DNA from: Opitutia bacterium
GTDB taxonomy: Bacteria > Verrucomicrobiota > Verrucomicrobiia > Opitutales > Opitutaceae
Direction of reading: 5' to 3'
DNA length: 39,075 bases
NCBI GenBank assembly: GCA_003153035.1
Contig: PMBT01000012.1
Location: 1 to 39,075 of the forward strand
Positions 1 through 7,973 of the stretch are shown piece by piece; positions within the stretch are counted from its first letter, which is position 1, and the number at the start of each line of letters is the position of its first letter. A program made the translations under genes and the position numbers. The notes beneath the pieces were generated by a model, which worked only from the letters and a program-made list of their open reading frames with translations, had not been told where the DNA came from and searched no databases.

Positions 1-411
1 GGCCAGAAAATGAGCAAGAGCTACGGAAACTCGATCGAGGTGTTCGGTGACGAAAAGGCAATGCGGAAGCGGATCATGTCGATCGTCATGGACAGCCGAA
101 CGCCGCAGGAGCCAAAGCCCGACGCGGACAAGAACATTGCAGTTCAGCTGCTGAAGCTTGTCGCCCCAAAGGACGTGGCCGTGGATTTCGAAAGCCGCTT
201 GCGTGCTGGCGGGCTCGGCTATGGCGATCTCAAGAAGGCCCTGTTTGAGCACTACTGGAATCATTTCGCGGCGGCCCGCGCCAGGCGCGCTGAGCTTATC
301 GCCAACCGAGACTACGTCGACGAGGTGCTGCGAGACGGCGCCGAACGCGCCCGCGCCGTGGCCAGCCAGGTGCTCGCGCGCGCCCGCAGGGTCAGCGGAC
401 TGGGCGGCTGA
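1..411 (+). CDS. trpS: Tryptophanyl-tRNA synthetase, C-terminal part (5' end outside window)
   Basis: The frame is open from base 1 and begins with GQKMSKSYGN, the KMSKS loop of class I aminoacyl-tRNA synthetases, which binds ATP and stabilises the transition state. Next comes a TrpS-like stretch (RKRIMSIVMDS), then a helical C-terminal half with LLKLVAP, a GYGDLKK segment and a basic tail. TrpS charges tRNA-Trp in the cytoplasm. The visible 136 residues would be roughly the last 40% of a protein of usual length (about 330-340 residues). TyrRS and other class I enzymes share KMSKS, but the order of the downstream segments fits TrpS best. The gene converges on the alpha-galactosidase gene, with two REP-like hairpins between them. 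Confidence 0.93.
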   Translation, partial: GQKMSKSYGNSIEVFGDEKAMRKRIMSIVMDSRTPQEPKPDADKNIAVQLLKLVAPKDVAVDFESRLRAGGLGYGDLKKALFEHYWNHFAAARARRAELIANRDYVDEVLRDGAERARAVASQVLARARRVSGLGG

Positions 412-422
412 GGTTCGCGGAC

Positions 423-448
423 GGCCCGGACGCAAGGTCCGGCCCTAC
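423..448 (-). repeat. REP-like palindrome with GTAG head (left half of an inverted pair)
   Basis: On the minus strand this reads GTAG, then a palindrome with arms at 437-445 and 423-431. The arms pair over 9 bp with one mismatch around a 5-nt loop. A GTAG tetranucleotide followed by an imperfect palindrome is the described layout of bacterial REP sequences. It lies between two converging genes and could also help end transcription, although no T-tract follows. Confidence 0.55.
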
Positions 449-457
449 GAAACTCCG

Positions 458-490
458 GTAGCAGCAGGGTCGGCGCTTGCCGCCGGACCC
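458..490 (+). repeat. REP-like palindrome with GTAG head (right half of an inverted pair)
   Basis: On the plus strand GTAG (458-461) precedes a hairpin with arms GGGTC/GACCC (467-471 and 486-490) and GGCG/CGCC (472-475 and 481-484), with one bulged G and the loop CTTGC. It points away from the element at 423-448, and the two GTAG heads are nine bases apart. This doublet arrangement resembles a REPIN. Confidence 0.5.
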
Positions 491-530
491 AACTTCCGGG
501 GGTGCATGCTCGCCGCTGCCAGCCTGCCGT

Positions 531-1724
531 TTACTTCACCGGACTGAGCCGGAACAGCATCACGTCATGTGATTCCACGCGGTCGGTCCGCGGGGTGCGC
601 GTGGTGCCGAGATCCTTCTTCGCCCAGACGTCCCGCACGGCGTATTCGCGCTGAAGGATCGAGATTGCGGACCAATCGGTCGTGAGATCGGCGGCGGTCG
701 CGCCCGAGTTGAGCACGCAGACGGCCCAGTCGCCGCCCGAGAGTTCCCGAACCCAGATCTCGCGACCGGTCTCGGCCCGAAAGCGCCAGCCCTGCTTGCC
801 CAGAGGATCCTGGTCGATGGCGATGACGTCCTTGTCGGTCAGGATGTCGTGAACCTCTTTCGACATGTGCCGGACGTCGTTGCCCGCGATCAGCGGCGCC
901 GCGATAATGCACCACAGGCTGAAGTGCGCGCGCGATTCGGCCAGCGTGAGACCCTTGTTGCCCACTTCGAGCATGTCGGGATCATTCCAATGGCCCGGCC
1001 CGGCGTATTGGCCGATGCCATCCGGACCGTTGGAGGTGACCAGCGTGTACTGCTGGTCCAAAATCAGCTTCCAGCCGCTTTCCCACCGCTGCCGGCTGTC
1101 GTAGCCGGCCATGATGTCACCCGTGGTGCGCCAGAGATGGCCCACGTCCTTGGCCCATTCCCAGGGTTTGTTCTGGCCCCATTCGCACAGGCTGAAAACG
1201 ATCGGCCGGCCGGCCTTGTGCAGCGCATCGCGCATAGTCTTGTAGGTCTCGCGGGCGTCCGCGGTGCCGTGCATGCACCAGTCATACTTGAGAAAATCGA
1301 CTCCCCAGGCGGCGTAGCGCAGCGCGTCCTGGTATTCATGACCGCGGCCTCCGGGGAAGCCCGCGCACGTCTCGGTGCCGGCGCAATTGTGGATCCCGAA
1401 CTTGAAGCCTTTGGCATGCAGGTAGTCGCCGAGCGCCTTCATCCCGTGCGGAAACTTGACCGGGTCGGGCACGATGTTGCCATCGGCATCGCGCTCCTTG
1501 GCCTCCCAGCAGTCGTCGACGACAAGGTAAACATAGCCGGCGTCGCGCATGCCGTTCGCGATCATGGTGTCGGCGGTGCCCTTGATGAGATCCTCATCGA
1601 TATTCGCCGCGAACGTGTTCCAGGAGTTCCAACCCATGGGCGGGGTCAGAGCGAGATTCTCGAATTTCTGGGCAAACGCGGTGGCCGTGAGGCACACGGC
1701 CGCCAGCAGGAGGTTTTTTTTCAT
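531..1724 (-). CDS. Secreted alpha-galactosidase, glycoside hydrolase family 27
   Basis: The 397-residue protein starts with an export signal (MKKNLLLAAVCLTATAFAQ), which decides the start; the same frame is open upstream, but that extension looks non-coding. The mature part opens with the GH27 hallmark TPPMGWNSWN, followed by VVDDCW. Asp148 in FLKYDWC is the expected nucleophile and Asp203 in TTGDI the expected acid/base, by analogy with human alpha-galactosidase A. Other GH27 segments are NDPDMLEVG and APLIAGNDVR. The enzyme should release terminal alpha-galactose from galactosides or galactomannan in the periplasm or outside the cell. A short C-terminal beta domain follows the barrel. A LacI-type palindrome lies 32 bp upstream. 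Related GH27 activities (alpha-N-acetylgalactosaminidase, beta-arabinopyranosidase) cannot be excluded. Confidence 0.95.
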   Translation of the reverse strand: MKKNLLLAAVCLTATAFAQKFENLALTPPMGWNSWNTFAANIDEDLIKGTADTMIANGMRDAGYVYLVVDDCWEAKERDADGNIVPDPVKFPHGMKALGDYLHAKGFKFGIHNCAGTETCAGFPGGRGHEYQDALRYAAWGVDFLKYDWCMHGTADARETYKTMRDALHKAGRPIVFSLCEWGQNKPWEWAKDVGHLWRTTGDIMAGYDSRQRWESGWKLILDQQYTLVTSNGPDGIGQYAGPGHWNDPDMLEVGNKGLTLAESRAHFSLWCIIAAPLIAGNDVRHMSKEVHDILTDKDVIAIDQDPLGKQGWRFRAETGREIWVRELSGGDWAVCVLNSGATAADLTTDWSAISILQREYAVRDVWAKKDLGTTRTPRTDRVESHDVMLFRLSPVK

Positions 1725-1755
1725 GGGTAATGTGAACCGTCGGGGAATGACTCCT

Positions 1756-1765
1756 AAACCGGTTT
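1756..1765. promoter_or_regulatory. LacI-family-type operator candidate upstream of the alpha-galactosidase
   Basis: AAACCGGTTT is a perfect 10-bp palindrome with the central CG step typical of LacI/GalR-family operators. It lies 32 bp upstream of the ATG of a sugar hydrolase gene, where a repressor could block transcription. Assuming about 65% G+C, a given 10-mer of this composition should occur far less than once by chance in a window this size. No LacI-family regulator gene is in the window. Confidence 0.45.
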
Positions 1766-1890
1766 CCAATTGACGATTTGGCGAGACGACATTGCAACGG
1801 TCAATCAGATTGCGCGCGAACGGCGGCATCGCCGGGATCGGCCCCAGTCGCGCAGACTGGCGCTGCGTGGCATCGGACCAGGGAGCGTCA

Positions 1891-1920
1891 TTCCCGCGGG
1901 AACCGGACGCCCGCGGGCGT
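1891..1920. promoter_or_regulatory. Twin palindromes sharing the core CCCGCGGG
   Basis: TTCCCGCGGGAA (1891-1902) and ACGCCCGCGGGCGT (1907-1920) are perfect palindromes whose centres are 17 bp apart. They lie between the divergent alpha-galactosidase and lipoprotein genes. The pair could be a double operator or a repeat remnant. The 8-bp core alone is not rare in DNA of this composition, so the close pairing is the only notable point. Confidence 0.3.
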
Positions 1921-2041
1921 GACCAATGCATTTCTGCAAAATCCAGGTGAAAGCAGGTCCGAATTTTCCTCCACAGCAGTTGCGAAGGACATTGTCCTTG
2001 GTTCATTCGCAGACGGCTCTATCCTCCCGCTTCGCCCAATC

Positions 2042-2599
2042 ATGATCAGACGTCACGCCTGGATCGGCGCCTGTGAGCGCCCCATCGCCGCGGCTCGCCG
2101 CCTCGCCACGATCGGCCTGCTGTCGCCGGTCCTGTGCCTGCTGTTTTCATCCGGCTGCACGACCACGCTGAAGAACGCGCCACCAACGGCGGCAGCAGTC
2201 GCGCCGGCAATGGCGCTCGCGCCGGCACCGGAGCCGGAGAACCCGCGATCCGCAACGGTCGTGGCGACGCCTCCGCCGGCAGTGGTGCAGGTCTCGCCGC
2301 CGACGGTTCCCGCCGGGACCCTCTCGCCGCCCGCTGAACTGATGCTCTTTGTTGAATCCACTCCGCCAGGCGCCACGATTGTGATGGATGGCCGGCCGAT
2401 GGGAAAGGCGCCACTGCATCTTTCAATCCCGGCCACGCCGCTGGGTTTTTTCCGCGACTATGTGGAGCTGCGCGCGCGGTTCATCGCGGCCGATGAAACC
2501 GAGGTCTCGCGCACGGCTACGGAGGAATTCACGCCGCGCGAAAAGGTGCCGGCGGTGCTGCAATTCACTCCGGACGGAGCCCAGCGCACCGTGCGATGA
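2042..2599 (+). CDS. Putative lipoprotein with PEGA-like domain
   Basis: The 185-residue protein has a basic N-terminus, a hydrophobic stretch and the lipobox LFSSGC (Cys39), so it is probably a lipid-anchored envelope protein. This start is chosen because it gives a complete lipoprotein signal; the frame stays open further upstream without recognisable protein. Residues 40-98 are a Pro/Ala-rich linker. Residues about 100-135 (FVESTPPGATIVMDGRPMG, then TPL) match the PEGA pattern, a small beta-rich module common in surface proteins. The rest is an immunoglobulin-sized stretch without a motif I recognise. It ends 37 bp from the end of the converging VWA gene. Its partner is unknown. Confidence 0.8.
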   Translation: MIRRHAWIGACERPIAAARRLATIGLLSPVLCLLFSSGCTTTLKNAPPTAAAVAPAMALAPAPEPENPRSATVVATPPPAVVQVSPPTVPAGTLSPPAELMLFVESTPPGATIVMDGRPMGKAPLHLSIPATPLGFFRDYVELRARFIAADETEVSRTATEEFTPREKVPAVLQFTPDGAQRTVR

Positions 2600-2636
2600 T
2601 TCCTACGCCGACGCCTATCGCCCGGCGGCGGAGCGC

Positions 2637-4661
2637 CTACGGCGATGCTGTGATCTCAATGCTGATCCGTGCGAGTACGCGGTCGTCCTGGCCGTTCACG
2701 TAGCGGATCTCGCAGGGCCCCGGGACATCGGGTGGGGACAGCGTCGCGGGCGAGCCGCTCATGGTCCACGCGTGGTTCTCCGAATGCACATCGGGCGTGC
2801 CTTGGGGCACAATGGTGAGATAATCGTTCTGGTTGTTCGGACCGGTCCATTCAACGCGGACCGGCTCTCTCAGCGGGACTCTGGCGGGAGCCTTCAGTGT
2901 AATCTTCGCAGCGGTAATGGCGAGGGCCCGCCGCGCAAGGACCTGATCGTCCTGGCCCCGCATATAACGGATCTCGCCGGGGCCGGGCTCGCCAGGCGCG
3001 GTCACCTTCAGCGGCGAACCCTGGCCGGTGTACGCAATCGCTCCGCGCTCCCCGTCGGGGGCCGCCTTCCCGACAATTGTCAGGTAGTCGTTTTGGTTGT
3101 TCGGACCCGTCCAGGTGATCTCGACGGCCGATCCCGCCACCGCTTCGTCGGGCGCGGTCAGAGTGACTTCGGCCGCCACGAAATTAATGGGACGCCGGGC
3201 GAGCACCAGGTCACCCTGGCCGCTCATGTAACGGATCTCGCCGGCGCCCACTTCGCCGGGAGCAGTCACCTTCAGGGTCGAACTCTGGGCGGTGTAGGCG
3301 ATCGCCCCGCGGCCTCCGTCGGGGACGGTCTTTGCGACCACCGTGAGATAATCATTTCGATTGTTCGGACCCTTCCAGGTGATCTCGACGACGGCCCCCG
3401 CCACCACCTCGTCGCGCGCCGCCAGCGTGACGTCAGCGGGGAGAATCTTGATCGGGCGGCGTCCCAGCACGCGACGGCTCTGTCCGCTCATGTAGCGGAT
3501 CTCCCCATCGCCGGTTTCCATCGGCGCAGTGATTTTGACCGGCGAACCCGCCGTGGTGTTGGCACACTCTGCGTAGCCGCCGTCCTCGGTGGTTTTGGGC
3601 ACAATCGTGAGGTAGTCGCCCTGGTTATTCGGACCCTTCCAGGCGATCGAGACAATGGCGCCGGCCGTCGCCTGCGGCGCTGCAGTCAAAGTGACCTCGG
3701 CTTCGGTGAGCTTGATGCTGGCGCGGGCGAGAACGGTGTGCGAACGCCCGGCGACGTAACGCAATTCCGCCTCGCCGGGATCGACCAGAGCCGTCAACTG
3801 CAAGGGCGAACCCTGCCGCGTGTAGGCGAGGTTGCCGTCGTCCCCGTCGGGCGTGCCCTTCGGCACGATCGTGATATAGTCGCCCGCATTATCCGGGCCG
3901 GTCCAGCCGACAGGAAACGCTGCGCCCACGAGGACCGAGGGCGCGGCCTTGATTGTCACGGGTGTGATGACCTCGAGTGGCGGCGGGGTGGGTTTGGCCG
4001 GGGTCGCTACCGAGGCTTCGGTGACGGCGACGTAGAGGGCGTCCTTCAGCGTAGCGGCGTCGTTGGCCTGGAGAAACCGGCCGCCGGTGGCGGAGGCGAT
4101 GCACGCAAACTTCTTTGCATCCCGCGCTGATAGATCGAAGGCCACCGCGTGCACGATGAAATTGACGCCCGCCGCCTTCAGCCGGGCCGCGGTCGCGCAG
4201 GGATCCTGATTGCACGTCTCGAGACCGTCCGAAACCAGAATCACGTTGGACGCCTGCTTGGTGTAATCAAGCGAGCGGGCGGCAAACTCCAGGGCCGCCG
4301 ACAACGGCGTGCGACCCTTGGGTTTGACCGCGTTCACGGCCGCGACAAAGGCGACCCGGTCGAGTCTGAGGGGTGGAATGAGCAGCTCAATGTCGTTGCA
4401 GTCATCGGGCTTGCGATGGCCGTAGACCACGAGGCCGAGGCGCGCGTCGTCCGGCAGACTGGCCACGAGTTCGCGGACGGCGCGTTTTGCGATGTCGATC
4501 TTGGTCTCACCCTTGATGCGCTCGGTCATGCTGCCCGAGGCATCAAGCACGATGAGCGTCGAGGCACCGGCCCCGGGCGCAGTGGTAGGTTGGGCGGCCC
4601 GGGCGCACCAGGGCGCGACGAGAGCGGAGGCGGTTAGCAGGACACAGGAGACGAGCTTCAT
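2637..4661 (-). CDS. Secreted VWA-domain protein with five tandem 88-residue C-terminal repeats
   Basis: The 674-residue protein has a signal peptide (about residues 1-23, cleavage near ARAAQ) and a von Willebrand factor A domain (about residues 33-215). The VWA has a complete MIDAS start, DASGSM at 40-45, later Thr and Asp positions (KGRTPLSAAL, LVSDGLETC) and four extra Cys. A Pro-rich hinge leads into five repeats of exactly 88 residues (235-674) with the conserved cores GPNNQNDYLTIV, EIRYMSGQ and VLARR. VWA domains bind protein ligands through a metal ion, so this is probably a periplasmic or surface adhesion or assembly factor. The repeat type occurs singly or in pairs in other bacterial VWA proteins as I recall; five copies looks unusual. 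The promoter should lie in the 190 bp before ybeY's end, which holds GAAAC-GGG-GTTTC. Confidence 0.9.
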   Translation of the reverse strand: MKLVSCVLLTASALVAPWCARAAQPTTAPGAGASTLIVLDASGSMTERIKGETKIDIAKRAVRELVASLPDDARLGLVVYGHRKPDDCNDIELLIPPLRLDRVAFVAAVNAVKPKGRTPLSAALEFAARSLDYTKQASNVILVSDGLETCNQDPCATAARLKAAGVNFIVHAVAFDLSARDAKKFACIASATGGRFLQANDAATLKDALYVAVTEASVATPAKPTPPPLEVITPVTIKAAPSVLVGAAFPVGWTGPDNAGDYITIVPKGTPDGDDGNLAYTRQGSPLQLTALVDPGEAELRYVAGRSHTVLARASIKLTEAEVTLTAAPQATAGAIVSIAWKGPNNQGDYLTIVPKTTEDGGYAECANTTAGSPVKITAPMETGDGEIRYMSGQSRRVLGRRPIKILPADVTLAARDEVVAGAVVEITWKGPNNRNDYLTVVAKTVPDGGRGAIAYTAQSSTLKVTAPGEVGAGEIRYMSGQGDLVLARRPINFVAAEVTLTAPDEAVAGSAVEITWTGPNNQNDYLTIVGKAAPDGERGAIAYTGQGSPLKVTAPGEPGPGEIRYMRGQDDQVLARRALAITAAKITLKAPARVPLREPVRVEWTGPNNQNDYLTIVPQGTPDVHSENHAWTMSGSPATLSPPDVPGPCEIRYVNGQDDRVLARISIEITASP
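2640..3959 (-). repeat. Five in-frame tandem repeats of 264 bp (88 residues each)
   Basis: In protein order the units are 3959-3696, 3695-3432, 3431-3168, 3167-2904 and 2903-2640. All five have the same length with no net gain or loss, and the last ends at the stop codon. Units 3 and 4 are the most alike (shared VVEITW/AVEITW, RGAIAYT, LKVTAPGE); units 1 and 5 are the most diverged. This suggests growth by internal duplication followed by drift. Confidence 0.9.
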
Positions 4662-4851
4662 GGGAGAATGACTGCGACTGACCTGGCGTGATGAAACGGG
4701 GTTTCAGAGGTAGGGAGCCTAGGCGGGTAGCGACCGACCGCCGATCCTCGGAAAGCAAAGCGGCAATCGACGCGCGCGTTTGCCTCCAGTCATGCCGGCT
4801 GCACACCGGAGCTCAAGTGTATTTGCGAATCTGCTGGCCCTGGTCGGGCGG

Positions 4852-5376
4852 TCAGCGCGACTGACCGGGAGCGGCGACGCCCCCGCTGCCAGCCGGGGCG
4901 AATACAAACTGCGGAATCGCGCGACTCGCGCGCAGGAGAGTCAGCGCCCGGGCCTCCGCGGCCCGCATGCGTTTCTTCTGCTCTGGTTGGCGGTCGTCGT
5001 GACCGGCGAGATGCAGCCAGCCGTGCACGATGTAGAGCGTCAATTCTTCAGACAGGTCATGCCGGTGTCCGGCGGCGAAAGCCCGGGCGGTGTCGGCGGA
5101 GACGCAGATCTCGCCCGCCTGGCCGAGCGCAGGAATGCCGGCAAAGGTGAGTACATCCGTCGGCGACGGATCGGCGAGAAACGTGGCATGCAGCCGGGCC
5201 AGCGCGGCGTCGGTGAGAAAGGCGACGGACAACTCCCCGGGCGGCACCGGATGAAGGGCGGACGGCGCGGCCGCGAGGTTCAGGAGTTCGGCGGCGTGCG
5301 TGTCGAGCCGCTGGATGGCGGTCGCGATGGCACGACGGTCAAGCTGGAGCTGAGAATGGCCGTTGTGAATGCGCAC
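4852..5376 (-). CDS. ybeY: Endoribonuclease YbeY (16S rRNA maturation)
   Basis: The protein has about 174 residues with the UPF0054/YbeY core: PTDVLTFAG, GEICVSADTA, and the metal-site helix HGWLHLAGHDD (118-128). YbeY is a metal-dependent RNase acting in 16S rRNA 3' maturation and ribosome quality control. The usual motif ends in His (HGxLHLxGxDH). Here the third ligand position holds Asp128 and a His stands at 126. No ATG lies near the expected N-terminus; two adjacent GTG codons (5379-5377 and 5376-5374) are the best starts. An ATG at 5541 in the same frame would overlap pgpH and add 55 residues of unconserved sequence. It follows pgpH and phoH on the same strand, the usual neighbourhood for this gene. 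Confidence 0.88.
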   Translation of the reverse strand: MRIHNGHSQLQLDRRAIATAIQRLDTHAAELLNLAAAPSALHPVPPGELSVAFLTDAALARLHATFLADPSPTDVLTFAGIPALGQAGEICVSADTARAFAAGHRHDLSEELTLYIVHGWLHLAGHDDRQPEQKKRMRAAEARALTLLRASRAIPQFVFAPAGSGGVAAPGQSR

Positions 5377-5506
5377 CACTCTTCGGAATGGTGGGAAGCG
5401 AAGACCGGCCACCGGAAAGTCATCCGGCCGGGGTGCGGATATCGCAGACCGGATCCCGGCATTCAGGCGCAACTTTCCGGTTACGGATCTCCGCTTTTCG
5501 GTTCCG

Positions 5507-7957
5507 CTAACCCGCGCCTTGCTCCGATTTCTTGGGGGCATTGGGCGCCTCGGATTTCTCCGCGGCGGGCGGGTAAGCGACGCGCGCGTGGAGCATGTTG
5601 AGCAAAGTGAAGGTAAAACTGCTTTTGATCTGGGTGAGCTCGGCAAGCGTCACCGGCGCCTCGTCAAGCTGACCGTCTTCGAGGCGGCTGCCGAAAATCT
5701 GGTCAATGAGTTCGCCGAGGTGCTGGGGGGTCACGCGGCGGAGCGAGCGGGTGGCGGCCTCGACGCCGTCGGCCAGCATGATGATGGCACTTTCCTTGAA
5801 CTGCGGCTTCGGGCCGTCATAGCGGTAGGTGGTTTCGCAGACGCGCAGATCGAGGCCGGGCGGCGTCGGTTCACGGGAGGGTGGGGTACTGCCCGCAGCG
5901 GCCGGCGGGAATGGCGGGCGGCTTTCGCTGCCGCGGGCGCGCTGGTAAAAGGACTGGATCAGCGTGGTGCCGTGATGCTGCTGGATCACGTCGATCACCG
6001 CCTTGGGCAGCTTGTGCTGGAGGGCGAGGTCGATGCCGTCCTTGACGTGGCTCTTGATGATGAGCGCGGAAAACGACGGATTACGCTCGTTGTGGGGATT
6101 GACCCCTTCGCGCTGGTTCTCGGCAAAGTACTCAGGCTTGGAGGTCTTGCCGATATCGTGAAAGAGCGCGCAGACGCGGCAGAGCAGCGGGTTGGCGCCG
6201 ATGGCGTTGGCGGCGTTCTCGGCCAAATTGGCCACGACCAGGCTGTGGTGGTAGGTGCCGGGCGTTTCCATCTGCGTGCGATGCAGCAGCGGATGGTTGT
6301 AATCCGTCAGTTCCAGCAAGGTGATGTCGGTGGTCCGCTTGAAGAGGCCTTCCAGCACCGGGAGCAGGCCGGCAACGGCCACGCCGGTAAGCAGGCCGGT
6401 GGCGAGGCCGGCGGCCATTTGCCGGAACACGATGAGCGGAGGCAGCTGATCGGCGAATCCGATGAGCAGGGCGAAGCAGGCGACGCCGAGCCCGCCGAGC
6501 CCGGCCGCGCGCACAACCCGGCTGCGGCGGCGGATGGCGCGGCACGAGAAAATGCCGATCATCGACGCGAGGAAGGTGATGACGAGCAAGTCGAGGCGGT
6601 TGCCGTAGATGACGCCGGTGAAGATCGAGATCAGCAGCGCCATGAAGATCGCCGAGCCGGCGTCGATGAGGATGGCGACGATGAGCGGCGCCAGCGCCGT
6701 CGGCGCCACATAGGGCAGGAGGGACGCGGCGGCGGTATTCTCCATGAAATAGGGAAGCTGGCCGATCCAGTAAGTGGTGCGCACCAGGGCCAGGTTCAGG
6801 ATGACGACCAGGGCCAGCAGGGCGAGGCGGCCGTTGTTGCGCATCGTCTCCGGATCCTCGAGCCGGATGTAAAAGACGGAGGCCATCACCATCGCGAGCA
6901 CGAGGAGGATGCGGCCGAACAGCTGCAGGCCTTCGTTGATGGCGACGTCGCCGTTGTGGAGAAGGAAGTCGCGGTGGGCGACCAGCATCTCGTACTGCTC
7001 CGGGCTGACGCGCGTGCCGGGCTCGATGATCGTCTGGCCGCGCTCGACGGAAACGATCGCAGGCCGCAGGTCGACGATGGCCTGCTGTTGGAGGCGCTCG
7101 GTGGCCTCGCGGTCGAAAATAAGGTTCGGTGTGACCCCGTTGTTGAAGAGGCGAAACAGTGCGAGCGTGGCATCGCGGCTCACCCCCTCGGCGGCGAGGT
7201 TGATCCGCAGAAACGTCAGCGCCTCCTCCATCGACTGCACCCGGATCTGCGCGATCTCGCCCGAGGGGCGCCGCACCCGGAAAAGAGCCACGCTGTCGGG
7301 CATCCGCGCGGTGAAACTGCTGCCGCCGTCATAGACGCCCTCCCGGTAGATTTCCCGCAACGCCGCCAGTCCGTTTTCCGCGATGGCGAAGCGGGCCCGG
7401 GCGTCGCCGAGCGCCAGAAAGGTGGCGACATCGTCGGCGGCCACGCGATAGGGACCTTTGGCGTCAAAAGCCTCCACAATGGCCGCGAGCTCGGCGGCGC
7501 GGCGGGCCGAAGGCGAGAACGCCCCCTGCATGCCGGACGCCGTCACGGCGGTGGGCGGATAGTCCCGTTCGAGCTTCTCCAGGGCGGCGAGCAGTTCGCG
7601 CAGATTGGCTTCGAACTGCTGGAGCGGTCCCGACTCGAGCTGGTAGACCGGTGGCACGCGGTTGCGGAGCTGCGCGCGGCCCAGTTCGGTCTTCAGCCTG
7701 CTCTCGTAGGAAAAGGGCGCGCCCGCCACGATGCGCACCATCGCGAGCTGGTTGGGGAGCACCGAAAGGGTGGACGAGGACACCCCGACGAAGCTGATGA
7801 GCACGATGGCGGCCACCGTGGCGACAAAGATCAGGAACGCCACCGACGGGCTGCGTCGCAGGTATTCCGCGGCAACCGAGGTGCGCACGGTCTTGCGCCG
7901 CCGCCGAATGGAGACGGGGCCGCCGCGGAGGAGCCTGAGCTTTTGGAGGAACGGCAT
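5507..7957 (-). CDS. pgpH: PgpH-type membrane HD hydrolase (cyclic di-AMP phosphodiesterase family)
   Basis: The 816-residue protein has one N-terminal membrane helix (about 36-58), a long extracytoplasmic 7TMR-HDED-like region, a block of hydrophobic helices (about 340-560) and a cytoplasmic HD domain with HDIGK at 600-604, then HNERNPSFSALIIKSHVKDG and QQHHGT. This order matches PgpH, which hydrolyses cyclic di-AMP in Firmicutes. A proline-rich insert (about residues 675-700, including PPFPPAAAG) interrupts the HD domain after QRARG. Whether this organism makes cyclic di-AMP cannot be seen here. The gene starts 16 bp after phoH on the same strand, so the two are probably co-transcribed, with ybeY following after about 130 bp. 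Confidence 0.92.
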   Translation of the reverse strand: MPFLQKLRLLRGGPVSIRRRRKTVRTSVAAEYLRRSPSVAFLIFVATVAAIVLISFVGVSSSTLSVLPNQLAMVRIVAGAPFSYESRLKTELGRAQLRNRVPPVYQLESGPLQQFEANLRELLAALEKLERDYPPTAVTASGMQGAFSPSARRAAELAAIVEAFDAKGPYRVAADDVATFLALGDARARFAIAENGLAALREIYREGVYDGGSSFTARMPDSVALFRVRRPSGEIAQIRVQSMEEALTFLRINLAAEGVSRDATLALFRLFNNGVTPNLIFDREATERLQQQAIVDLRPAIVSVERGQTIIEPGTRVSPEQYEMLVAHRDFLLHNGDVAINEGLQLFGRILLVLAMVMASVFYIRLEDPETMRNNGRLALLALVVILNLALVRTTYWIGQLPYFMENTAAASLLPYVAPTALAPLIVAILIDAGSAIFMALLISIFTGVIYGNRLDLLVITFLASMIGIFSCRAIRRRSRVVRAAGLGGLGVACFALLIGFADQLPPLIVFRQMAAGLATGLLTGVAVAGLLPVLEGLFKRTTDITLLELTDYNHPLLHRTQMETPGTYHHSLVVANLAENAANAIGANPLLCRVCALFHDIGKTSKPEYFAENQREGVNPHNERNPSFSALIIKSHVKDGIDLALQHKLPKAVIDVIQQHHGTTLIQSFYQRARGSESRPPFPPAAAGSTPPSREPTPPGLDLRVCETTYRYDGPKPQFKESAIIMLADGVEAATRSLRRVTPQHLGELIDQIFGSRLEDGQLDEAPVTLAELTQIKSSFTFTLLNMLHARVAYPPAAEKSEAPNAPKKSEQGAG

Positions 7958-7973
7958 GGTGCGGGCGGAGGCC

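Larger units (their letters stand above)
1725..2041. other. Divergent intergenic region rich in short palindromes
   Basis: These 317 bases separate the start of the alpha-galactosidase (minus) from the PEGA lipoprotein (plus), so both promoters should be here. I see no coding signal. Four perfect inverted repeats are visible: AAACCGGTTT (1756-1765), TTCCCGCGGGAA (1891-1902), ACGCCCGCGGGCGT (1907-1920) and AAGGAC-ATT-GTCCTT (1985-1999). The last is bracketed by TGCGAA (1981-1986) and TTCGCA (2006-2011). I could not assign -35/-10 boxes with confidence on either strand. Confidence 0.6.

Noticed and set aside
1725-2006. Longer N-terminus for the alpha-galactosidase (start at 2006)
   Set aside because: It would place 94 residues without conserved pattern before a perfect signal peptide.
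2388-4130. 580-codon open frame on the plus strand opposite the repeat-bearing VWA gene
   Set aside because: It is an antisense shadow of a G+C-rich gene; the product has no family features, and the minus strand carries a signal peptide, MIDAS and clear repeats.
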